Assembly: GCA_949592205.1 (NCBI GenBank)
Contig: CATIUR010000006.1
Location: 63,608,001-63,672,000 of the forward strand
Source: Helichrysum umbraculigerum
Taxonomy: Eukaryota; Streptophyta; Magnoliopsida; Asterales; Asteraceae
Direction: 5' to 3'
Length of the DNA: 64,000 bases
The notes beneath the pieces were generated by a model. The model searched no databases. It was not told where the DNA came from and saw only the letters and a program-made list of their open reading frames with translations. Positions 39,320-51,300 of this stretch are shown here, in pieces; positions within the stretch are counted from its first letter, which is position 1; each line of letters begins with the position of its first letter. A program made the position numbers and the translations under genes.

Positions 39320-39920
39320 CGAAAGTAAAATTTCATTGGGATATCACCCAAAATACAGTTTAGTTGAGATGTCTACTCAAATTACAACTTAAGTGAGATG
39401 TTTGTCCCTAACATGGTTTAGTTGTTTGCTTTGTAGGAAACACAAGTTTATCAATTAAGAGAAACATTTCCTAAAGTAATGGTTTATAGGAAACACATGT
39501 TATTTAGTAAAAATAACATTTCCCAAAATAGTTATCGTAGGAAACACATGTTAATTCAATCAAGAGTTAACATTTCCCAAATAAGTAATAGCAAGAAACA
39601 TAGGCTATTTAAATAAAATAACATTCCCCAAAATCGTTATCGTAGGAAACGCAGGCTGATCCAACTAAGGATCAACATTTCCAAAGTCTACCGGTCGTTC
39701 TCCGGTTTGTAATACCGCTGGCAGTTCTCCAGCAAGTCATAGTACCGGTTGTTCTCCAGTTAATCCACAGGTCGTTCTCCGGTTTAAGACCTTACTGGTA
39801 CGTTTTCCAGTATCTCAAAACGTTACCGGTACGTTCTCCGGTTAATTCAAAATGATACCGGTCATTCTCCGGTTCATAAATGCGTACTGGTATGTTTTCC
39901 AGTATCCCATTCAAAGTGTT
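39320..39920. repeat. two tandem arrays in the non-autonomous element interior
   Basis: From about 39430 to 39690 a unit of about 70-75 bp repeats, built on GTAGGAAACACATGTTA and AACATTTCCCAAAAT. From about 39697 to 39905 a shorter unit repeats, built on TACCGGTCGTTCTCCGGTT with variants. Neither encodes protein. Confidence 0.75.
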
Positions 39921-40499
39921 TGTAGGAATGTTATTCAAAGTTATTGTTTCCATTGGAACGCTATCCAAAATATAGTTTTTGTTGGAATGTTATCCAAAAA
40001 TATAGTAAAACATTTTTGTAGACAAATTTTATAAAAATTGTCAAAATAAGTTTGTTATTTGTGGGGAGGAGTTTGTTTCATATAATTGGGTCTGGTTACC
40101 CTAGTGGTTATTTGAGACTCCATGTCGATTAGTGTATAACGACACCTTACTATGTTTGTTCTTGTAGTACTAAAAAGGCTCGTTACTATGTTACGCATCG
40201 CAAACTTCGTTTATTCCCTCCATCCATTCGACTGATAAGTTGTCAGTCCTAATCGTTTAATATTTAGCGAGGATTTGTTCAGTCCTTTAGAAAGTGAGAG
40301 TTTGTTTGCATAGTAGTCAACTATGACCAAGTAGTTGTCAAACATGACTTTTGTATGATCATGTTCATATAAAATATGATGGAATTAATGTGTATTTGTC
40401 ATATAGAACTTTTAGTACAGTACTGCAGAAGCATAGTCCTTCGTACGTCGGTTTAACGAAGATAAGATAAGTATGCACCTACAGCCGCCATCATATAGT

Positions 40500-40740
40500 A
40501 ATCATCATGTTGGCCTCAGCTACACTCTCTGCCACTCAAGCATGCTCTTCTAGCATTTGTGCTTGGACACCTGTAGCGTGGGCAGTTTCGTTTTCTAAGT
40601 TCGTGTGACCTTTAACAAGTTTAAGGCGCTCTTATGTGGAGATCATGCCCCTATCCAATCGGGAGGTGTCTCTCTGTAGTTTTAAGATGTCATTTTGTGT
40701 GTCAGGAAGTTCCCTGATTGGTATGTGAAGTATAATAACT
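40500..40740 (-). pseudogene. coding-like fossil near the 5' end of the non-autonomous element
   Basis: One minus-strand frame reads as a charged helical stretch with two stops (segments such as DILKLQRDTSRLDRGM and ENETAHATGVQAQMLEEHA). Its position after the primer-binding site would fit a decayed gag, but no zinc knuckle or other diagnostic motif is seen. Confidence 0.35.
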
Positions 40741-41188
40741 AAGGTAGGAACCATTTGTTTTATATATGTTTGCCCGTAAAAGTGGGAGGTCGTAATGTAT
40801 GAGAAGAGTCTCAGGCTTTTAATATGATATATGTGCCTCCCAGCATCCTTCTAATGCTTAAGTAGGCTTGACTGCCTAAAGTGTAGTTTGTTTCATGGAC
40901 TACAAGTCAGATTAATTATACCTCAGACGATAACGTCTATATAGATTAAGTGTATGATGTTTGTTAGTTGATGGTCTCTCGTGTATCGAGTTGCCATTGT
41001 TATTCCAACCATATTTGAGAAGTCACGCGTAGGAACACACAATTATTCATCTAAACACATTGCGACAATAGTCGTCTTATAGTGAGTTAGGCGTATGCAA
41101 ATATGTGCATGCATGTTCTGGCCAAGGCTATAGTCTAGGTCTCTAAGGCTTCAGGTCACTTAAAGACTCCTAGTTCGCTATAACCAAT

Positions 41189-41202
41189 GGCTCTGATACC
41201 AA
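41189..41202 (-). other. primer-binding site (initiator tRNA-Met)
   Basis: The minus strand reads TTGGTATCAGAGCC two bases inside the 5' LTR, complementary to the 3' end of plant initiator tRNA-Met. It fixes the element's orientation. Confidence 0.85.
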
Positions 41203-41204
41203 TC

Positions 41205-42074
41205 TGTGACACCCCCAATTTCGGTCAATGAGGTCAACGCGCGATTTGCGGAAGCATTAGAGTAAGCGGGGGTGCTGACGTCAACATTGAACATCATGCA
41301 GATCAGAGCGTATGATTATTGCTGAACACTAAATTAAGATGCCATTTATGTAAATAGTTGGTTTACAGAAGAACTACGACTTGTCAAGTCGTAGAAATAG
41401 TATTAGTTATACAAAATAAATTCTTATTTGTCCCAAAAAGTGGCATCCTAATTCGTCATGGGTCGCCTAACTCCGTAAGTATGCAGTCTTACTTTTGCTG
41501 TGAATCACCTGAAAAACATAGTAAAAGTCAACAAAAATTGTTGAGTGAATTCACAGGTTTTATCTTTGTAGTGGTTTGTTAAACCATTTTCATTAAAGAG
41601 TTGTTTATACAGCAGTATGTAAGTATTCACAAACAGTTCTCAAGCATAATATGAAATCATTCACATAAACAGTGGCACATAAGTACCCAAAGCAGTTAAG
41701 AAGCACGTAAGCACCAAAGCAGTTACAAACAGTTATTGCATGTTCAAGCGAAATAGTATTTATGTTTTTCATCCCAGGTTTTAAAAGCATTAAAACAGTT
41801 TAAAGGGGCTGTGAACTCACCGTAGTGGTAGCGATGTGAAAGCTAGCTAAAAGATGTAGCGTTGCCCAAGGTTTGTTGACTTATACGCAAATATTATATT
41901 AACATAAGTACTTTGATTGTTTATCCAATTATGTTAATAATTTGTTTGTTTTGAAGAAATTGTTGATTTCTTAATTTGTACAATTTGTTGGTGATGATAT
42001 TGGAATTATAGCCACAATTTCTCGAGTCATATTATTTGTCAAGTATGTATATACATGTACATAGTAGTGTATAC

Positions 42075-42105
<31 letters not shown>

Positions 42106-44219
42106 TCATTTCAATTCTGTCACACATATATATAATTGTTGTACATATGTATGTATATAAATATACTTGTTGTATATTATGTTTAGTACGTTTGTTAAAC
42201 GTATATTTCATTTGTAATAAAATTAATATCATTCATCTCGTTTAACTTAATCATATATATATAGTTCAGGTTTAAATTTGCGTTTTAAAACTTCACAACC
42301 CGTTGTGCTGGGCCCAGATCGTTTGGCCCAATAATAAAGCCCAATAGGTACGGTCCAAATATTGTGGCCCAAATGATGTGGCCCAATACATTTATGGTTT
42401 AACATTTTCGGTCCAATTTGATACCAAAAATACTTCGGCCCATTTAATAAACTTAACCCGGCCAAAGTATAAATATAACATTTTTGGCCCACTTTGTTTA
42501 TCCCAAAAATAGTTTGGCCCAAATACAAAATGATAGTTTTGACCCATTTTATAATTAACCCGTTTGGCCCAAAAGTTCTAACGTTTAATATTTGTATAAA
42601 ATAGTGTCCCGTCGTCGTGTACAATTTTAGTACCAACTTTGGTGTCGTAAAGTTCTAAAAATTACAACTTAACAATAACTTTTAGTCGTGTATTTGTTAA
42701 TGTTCTTGTACCAATTACTATTGTAACGTTTGAGTTTGGCTAGACAAATACCACACCACTCGTTCGGTACATAACAAAGCCGATCGGCTATGTTTACATA
42801 ACCGATCGGTTATGGCCCAAGTGAGCCGTACGGCTCTTCTATGCCAGCCGTTCCTCCACTTTTTTTGAGCCGATCGGCTTACAAACATTAGCCGATCGGT
42901 TCGGGTTTGTCTCAGTCCGAGTTAATGCTATGTGTTCCGATTTTAGTCCAAAATTTACGTATATTTTCGCTATATTTCGAGTTATTGTTTGTTTACAAGA
43001 TTATCAATCATCATTATGCTTGTATGTATCTATAAAATTGTACAGAGGGTATATATATATTTATATATACTTTGGTTACTCACAACCATCAAATTCATCA
43101 AACTAAAATGATCATTAAGTACTTTACATCATGAAATGATACTTATAAATGGAATTCAAAGAACAATGTTTACTTACAATGTGTATGTATACGTACGTGT
43201 GAAGAGAAGATGGATAGTTATTGTTAAGTTATAATGTTAAAAGTTTGTTGTTGGATGCTACTACTTGCTGGATGATGCTGCTTCTGTTATTCGAAGATCA
43301 CAGGGAGAACAAAAACAAAAGGAAAATTTGGTAGGTGACAAATAATTGAAGAGAGGGTTGTTGAGGAGAAATTGTGAAGGAGGTGATTATATATTCAAAA
43401 TGGGGTACGAGAGATGGGTTCAAATAGGAACCGGTCTCTCAATTATTTGAGGGTTTAAGTGATATTTAGCCCGTTAATTTCGGGTACGGGTATAATTATT
43501 GCAATATAAAATTTAATATTTTATATTTTTATTTTGTAGATGTTCTCCAGATTCGTTATTTAAAATTAGAATAATAAGATTTTCATTATTTTAGACTGTT
43601 GTAGAAATTTGTACATTTTACTGCGCGCATCCAATTGGGTGCCAAATTTCAGTTAAATTATGATTTCATATTTTGAAGTAATGTTCCAAATACTAAAACA
43701 GGAATGGCAAAAATAACACTTTTGTTATTTTTGACTTTTAGGCACGTTTTATCATTGTTTCTGTTCGTGTATAACGTGTCCTAAATAGTCGTCAAAAAGT
43801 TCCCGAACAACTTTTGTTCCAACTATTTTCTATAATGGTTTCCAATAAAATTTGTTCAAAAGTATTTTGAGATACTTTTTGGACATTTGTACTGTGTCCT
43901 ATACGTTAAATAATAAACGTATAATATATTATATTATTTCAATAATATAATTATAATAGTAATCGTAATTAATAATTTTTTTGATTTATTAATTATTTTT
44001 GTATCACCAACTTCATTGTATTTAATTTGTCGAGTTCGTCCCGATAAGTTTGTACGTAATTTAGTTAATTACGAAATACGTAATACCTTTTGTTTAAAAG
44101 TGTTGGGCTTGCTAGGTTTATTTCACAAGGAAAGTTTTGTTTAAACTTTGGTCAGAAAATTAGCGTAAAATGCATGTATTTACTGTTCTTAATTGTACCC
44201 AAATTTGTGGGGTGTCACA
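41205..44219 (-). repeat. 5' LTR of the non-autonomous element
   Basis: 3015 bp, nearly identical to 34721-37805 except for a shorter (TA)n tract (42075-42100) and scattered substitutions (for example near 41228, 42320, 42402 and 44208). Confidence 0.9.
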
Positions 44220-45827
44220 CGAGATCTGAAGACTAATTTCCTGTACATAACATTGAATCATCAATAGTAGTATATGAAGTGTGTGTATGTGTGAGTTTGA
44301 AATTAATGTGCGTTTTTAGTAAATCTTGCCTTGGATCATCAACAAAGCAATACATGAATCTTGAAACTCTTTTCTCCAAAACAGTGAGTTCACTATTTGG
44401 GTTGACCTCTCTGTATTTTGGTGTAGCTTGCAAACAATCATCAATACCGAGATCAAAAGATGGTACATCTGATTCATTAAATGTTTTCTGTTTAAGTTTT
44501 TCCTCATTTGATCTCTGTTGTTCAGCATCAATTATTCCATACAACATTGTAAGTGGAAAGTCTTCATCATATAGGACATCACCCTTAACAACATCATTGT
44601 TGTTTTTGATGATTTCATTATTGAATAATTTTGACAATCTATCCTTCCATACTAAAATCTCATTATCTTCTGGGAATGAAGCTAATGCCTTTGATACAAC
44701 ATTCTCTATTCCACTTTTTTCTTCAAGGATATGGTCATATCTCAACTCCAAACAATCTAGAAAACTCTGTAAAATGTTAATATAAATTTTGTAGTTAAGT
44801 AAGTAATTTTGTATAAAGTAGTTTTGTAATCATTCTTTTTACCTGTTTACTGTTGGGCTCGGGAAGGTATGCATATTTTGGTTGACTAAGCTCTTTTGGT
44901 ATTGTTTCTTTTTGTTTATCTTCAACCACAATGAATTCTTCCAACAGATCACCTTCTCCAAATTCACCTTTTTCCAGCTCAAATGCAATTCTCTTCTTGA
45001 TGTACTCAGTAGTCCATCCTTCAATAGCTGGTTTCTTTCTTTCAACTTTGAAACTTTCACATTTTACTCTATCTAAATAGAGTAACTGTAGATATATATA
45101 AAAAGACATATAAGTTTGTTTAATATAAAATAATTGAAATACATAAAAATGAAGTAGAAACTGAACTGAATGTTAATCATATTGAACCGCACTAACAGAG
45201 TACTCATTTTGACCCACCCTCACCTTTACAGGTTAACCAATTACCCAAACATGCTTTTTGTTATCATCTATTTATGTGAATGATAGAATGGAGTTTAAGA
45301 ATATATAACAGGTCATATGGCAAGAACACAATTATTGATAACACAAAAGGGATCGTATATTATCCAAAGTGTACACAGTCATTGTAGTGTATGGTTAACT
45401 AATGTATTAACTTACCACGAGGAAAGTCTGAGGGCCAGAATAGTAATCTTGATTAGCACCCCTGTTCCATCCCTTTTTGCTTTCAAGCAGGCACTCATAT
45501 ATGTATCGACACCAATTTAGCATAGAAACATCAACATCTGGTGTTATAAATGGCAAAAACTTCAAGTTGCAGGTCCCTAGTTTTGTCCTTTCTGCCATTG
45601 ATGTAGTGAATATAACCAGAAAATTCAATACAAACAATCTATCAACTTCTTTCTTCCCTTTCATATACATCACAACATCTCTTGGCCTGATATTTTTTTT
45701 ACCAACAAATTGATCTCTCCACATTAATGTAACAGGATCATCATGGTAACTTTTATCAAGTGCTTGAATTCTTATCTCACCAGCTGGCACTCCTAGTATC
45801 TCATGTACTGTTTTTTCAGTGATATGT

Positions 45828-47927
45828 TGTAACACCCCAATATTCGAGGTATTATTTTAGTGTATCCAGAAATATACATCTTATGAAATAATATTAACGA
45901 AATAAAAAGATATGATATAAAACGCAATTGAATTCCTCAGTTCTATACTGTAAATTAAATAATAGAATTGAAGTAATATGTATTATACGTACACATTCCT
46001 TACTCTTTCTAAAACATTCCAGAGAAGAGGTACGGGAACAAGAAATCGTGAATCATCACCACAATCACCAATTCTTCAATCCAATTCCAATATTAAGTCT
46101 TGAATTCATAGAATTTATCATCTCCATCATCATCTCTGATCCTTGTAAGTGTTTTTCTTTTTAGACATAGATTAGGGTTTAAGTGGTTAAGGGGTTTTGG
46201 AGATTTTCATCAATTGATTTGAATTAGACTATGTTATTGATTGAATTAGTGATTTCTGATATGGTTATCACTAATAGAGATCATTTTAACTTATGAAAAT
46301 AATGAAATCATTGTTAGGGTTTATGATGAAAATAGGGGTTTTGCTAAAACCCTCTTGAATTGAGTTCATTAGCATAATAAGTAGCTAGTTATGTTGATGG
46401 AAGTATTAATAGATTATACTAATAAGAAATCAATTAGTTGAGAACTTTGATTAGTAAATTACTTAGACTAATCAAAGTGGGGGAGAAAGAATTGTGACTT
46501 ACTATCTAGTTGTAATGAATTTTAGAATCTAAATGTGTTATTATGTATCATATGTATAGGTGATAAAGGATTGGAATAATTATAATCTTTGCTAAGTGAA
46601 TTCATCATCCAAGACTAAGGTGAGTACATTGTGGATCAATTAGGTGAAGGTTATGTGATTTCGGATTGTTTACGAGCAAGAGATTTCACATAATCAAGTT
46701 ATTGTTATTATTGTTGTATTTATGAAACGAAATAATAACCAATACGAAATATGTGCTTAGCACAATTGTATCTTATGGGCCGCGGATCCAATTGGTATCT
46801 ATTGCTATTTGTGTTTATCATTTGATAGTATAATAGCTTTATTTGTGATTGAATTGCTTAATTGATTTCCTATGTATTCACTAAGCATTTTATGCTTACT
46901 TCGTATCATTTAAATGTATTGTAGGTAATATTTCTCAAAGAAAGGATAAGGAAATCAAGAAAGAGTAGTGTGGATTGGTTTGCAAGCTTGTAAGTGCAAG
47001 CCCTCTCTTTTGGTATCGTTTTGATGAAACTTGTGAAATACGCCCAAGTTGTTTTGAAATACATTAGGAATATGTAATATGTGGTTTTGGAGTTAGTTGA
47101 CATTAAAAGTCAACAACTGGTGTAAATTATGTATTGAAAGTGAAATAGAAGTCTTAGCATGCTACTTAATGGTAAATGGGTCGTAAGTGTCAAAATGGGT
47201 CAATAGTGACCCATGTGTGTATAATGAACTTTACCAAGGTTATAGAATCCTGGTTAGTTGCTTTAAGTTTGTTTGGGTATTTTGGAAAAGTGGTGAAAAG
47301 TGCAATAGCTGATAATGTGTGAGTTGTATTTTGAGTTGTCAACCAAAAGTGTCGAAAATGGGCGAAAATAAATCATACGCTCAAATGTTGCGTTTTTGTG
47401 AAAATTGAAAAAGTACAAAAAGGGAAACCTTCGTTTTGATCATTTGAATGTATCTGCAAAGTTTTAGAATCTAATTCCTTACGGTTTATGAATTATGCAC
47501 GTTTGAATTTCGACAAAATTTGAATTATGGTCTGATCTGGAATTTAACTAGTGAACGCGATCCGGCTAGGTATTTCCAGGATCGCGTTCCTCTTTGAAAA
47601 ATCACCATAACCGGATTTTTAACTAGTAAACGCGATCCAGCTATGGTGTCAGGATCGCGTTCGTCAGTGTATTTTCATCACAGAATATTTCGAACACATG
47701 AACGCGATCCTAAGACTTGTTTCTGGATCGCGTTTCTGTGTAAAGTTTGTGTAAAATTCAAAAATGCATAAGTGTTTAAGTGATCTTTAGAGACCTCTTT
47801 ATTTCACATTTTAACACTTTAGAGACCTCTTTTTATATTATGACTTTAGGAACCTCTTTCTAACAAATTGTGATTGAATTTATATGGGACCAAATGTAAT
47901 CGAATTTTAAGTATCATTATTCCGCTG

Positions 47928-47963
<36 letters not shown>

Positions 47964-47982
47964 AAAATTTATGGGCGTTTCA
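45828..47982 (+). repeat. 5' LTR of the chromovirus
   Basis: TGTAACACCCCAATATTCG...GGGCGTTTCA. Three hairpin units with stems of the GAACGCGATCC / GGATCGCGTTC type lie at 47553-47589, 47628-47662 and 47700-47734. A pure A34 run lies at 47928-47961, 21 bp before the LTR end. Confidence 0.93.
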
Positions 47983-48366
47983 AGTTGGTATCAGAGCGAT
48001 AGTTTAAGAGAATTACGTAATCCACATTAGGATTGCATAATCTTAAACTATTTCGAATCTATGATTATGTTGATAATTGTATTGTGATAGAATCTTGTTT
48101 TGTGAATTGATGTGGAACCTTAAGAATGATTGTTGCCTTGCTTAAATACGTTCAAGAGGAATGAATAGAAGTGTGTAATTAGTATAATATGTCTACGTCT
48201 GGCCAACGCAGTTGTATTATACTAGTGCACATGGGTGATTCAAGATCCTTGAATGTAATATGGCTTTGGTGAATGGTTGTTCTTAAGGGTTGTATAGGAT
48301 TGCTTTAATTTTTATTATTATACGAAATTTGGAATCTGTTGATTAAATTGTTAATCACTGTAGTAA

Positions 48367-51300
48367 ATGGAATCAATGGACCAAGGTGATAGACGTCTAA
48401 ATCCTGATGATGAGGCAACGATTAAACAAATCGTTGGGCAAGCCTTTAAAGAGTTTGGCCCAACAATAATTGCCGAAGTAGATAATATAGTGACTTCTAA
48501 AGTTAACGAAGTAATGAGTGATAAATTAAAAGAATTCGAACAACAACATCCTATCTTGACGAATCCTCCAGTTATGTCGGGACTCATGACTGCTCAAGGG
48601 TCGGCTGAAAGCTATGACTTTAAGAAATTCTCAAGTTGTAAACCACCCGAATTCGAAGGTGAATTGAATCCTGTTGCTAGTCTTAGGTGGGTGAGTAGAA
48701 TGGAGGAAACATTTCTGTTATCTAAATGTCCTGATAATTTGAGAGTGCTGTTTGCTGCTCACCAACTTAAAGGTGATGCTCATGAATGGTGGAATTCAAA
48801 GATTGACACCTATGGATTCGAAACAGCATCTCAGTTTTCTTGGGACAAGTTTAAAGAATTATTCAAAAGTGAATTTTCACCACCAGCTGAATTAGAAAAG
48901 TTAAAGGGTGAATTTCTTGCGATTAATCAAGGAAGGATGTCTGTAGCCGAATATTCTAAATCCTTCCATGAAAAATCTCGTTTCTGTCCGGAGTACACTT
49001 CTAATGAGAAGTTATTGACTGATCATTTCTATCGTCATTTGAATCTCGAAATCCGTGAATCTATTGATCAGTCATTCTATAAGGATATTCCAATGATTTT
49101 GAATCGAGCCTTAGTAAGAGAAAAAGATTTACTAGCTAAGCGTGCTGAATATGCTAGTAAAAGAAAAGCTGAGCAATCTGCTCCATCTCAATTATCATCG
49201 TTTAAGAAAACTAGAACTGATTCGAAATCACCATCACAACAATCCTCACAAAAATCTCAATCACAACAACAGTTTTCTCAACCCCGTACTCGTGAATGGC
49301 CATTATGTGACAAATGTGGAAAAAGACATCTTGGGGATTGTAAATGTTTCAAGTGTGGAAGGCCTGGACACATGGCACCAGATTGCCCTAGTCCTTTTCG
49401 GTTGTGTTACACCTGTTTCAAAAGTGATCATATCCAGGCGGATTGTCCCGTTAAGAAAGAAGAGCAGAGAAAGCAACAACAAAGGAAAGATTCTGAGAAG
49501 AAAGGGACAACTGCCGGATCGGGGGCCAAACCCCGTGCTTTTCAAATTACAGCGGAGGAGGCTAAGGAATCACATGATGTGGTGACAGGTACCTTTATTA
49601 TAAATTCTATACCTGCCCATGTTTTGTTTGATTCTGGGGCTTCCAGATCTTTTGTATCACTTTCGTTTTGTAAATGTTTAAATGTTTCTGTATCTAAACT
49701 TGATAATCCCTTAAAAGTTGAAATAGCTGATAATAAGCTAGTAATAGTTTCTGATGTGTATAAGGGGTGTATCATTGAAATAGGAAGTGATAAATTTAAT
49801 GTTGATCTAATCCCAATGCAAATGGGGGAGTTCAACATAGTAATAGGAATGGATTGGTTAGGACGAAATAAATGTGTAATCAATTGTCATGAAAAAGTTA
49901 TTTTCCTGAAAGCACCTAGCGGACAGGATATAACTGTTTATGGCGAACGTATCAATCGAACTATTCCTGTATGCACGTATGCACGAGCTAAAAGATTGTT
50001 ATCACATGGGTGTCGAGCCTTTTTGGCACACGTGATTGATAACTCTAAATCTGTTGCTGTTCTTTCTGATATCCCTGTTGTCAATGAATTCCTGGATGTA
50101 TTTCCTGATGAACTCCCTGGTCTTCCACCTGATCGACAAGTTGAATTTAGAATTGATTTAATTTCTGGAGCCGTTCCAATTGCTAAAACCCCGTATCGGT
50201 TAGCTCCGACCGAAATGCAAGAAATGATGAATCAGTTGCAAGAACTCCTTGATAAGGGCTTTATTCGTCCTAGCAGTTCGCCATGGGGAGCTCCAGTGTT
50301 ATTCGTTAAAAAGAAAGATGGATCTTTAAGAATGTGTATCGATTATCGGGAATTGAACAAAGTGACCATTAAGAATCGTTACCCTTTGCCTCGAATCGAT
50401 GATCTATTTGATCAACTTCAAGGTGCCAGTTTCTTCTCAAAAATCGATCTTCGGTCTGGTTACCATCAGTTAAAGGTAAAGGAAGATGACATCTCTAAAA
50501 CTGCTTTTCGAAACCGTTATGGTCACTATGAATTCGTTGTCATGCCATTTGGTTTAACCAATGCTCCAGCTGCATTTATGGATTTGATGAATCGTGTATG
50601 TCGTCCTATGCTGGATAAATTTGTGATTGTTTTTATTGATGACATTCTCATTTACTCTAAAAGTGAGAGTGATCATTCAATTCATTTGAGACAAGTTCTG
50701 GAAATGCTTCGACATGAAAAGCTTTATGCTAAATTCTCCAAGTGTGAATTCTGGTTGCGTGAAGTCCAGTTTCTTGGACATGTGATTAATGTCCATGGTA
50801 TTCAAGTTGATCCATCTAAAGTTGTTGCAGTTCTTAAGTGGGATCCTCCTTCGAGCCCCACTGAGGTCAGAAGTTTTCTTGGTCTTGCGGGTTACTATCG
50901 TCGTTTCATTCAAGATTTTTCTAAGATTGCTACCCCGTTGACTCAATTGACTCGAAAGAGTGTATCTTGGAAATGGGGTGAAGAACAATCTAAAGCATTT
51001 CAATTGTTGAAAGAAAAGCTCAGTCAGGCTCCTATCCTTGTTTTACCGGAAGGTAATGAGGATATGGTGGTTTATTGTGATGCTTCTAAGCTTGGCTTGG
51101 GCTGTGTATTAATGCAACATGGGAAGGTTATAGCTTATGCTTCGCGTCAACTTAAATCTCATGAACAAAACTATCCTACTCACGATCTTGAATTAGCAGC
51201 TGTGGTCTTTGCATTGAAGATTTGGCGACATTATCTATATGGAGTCAAGTCTACCATTTATACTGACCATAAAAGCTTGAAATATTTCTTTGATCAGCGA

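Noticed and set aside
45928..46164. 78-codon frame repeated at 53033-53269
   Set aside because: It lies in the chromovirus LTRs and is identical in both because the LTRs are identical; no protein feature is seen.
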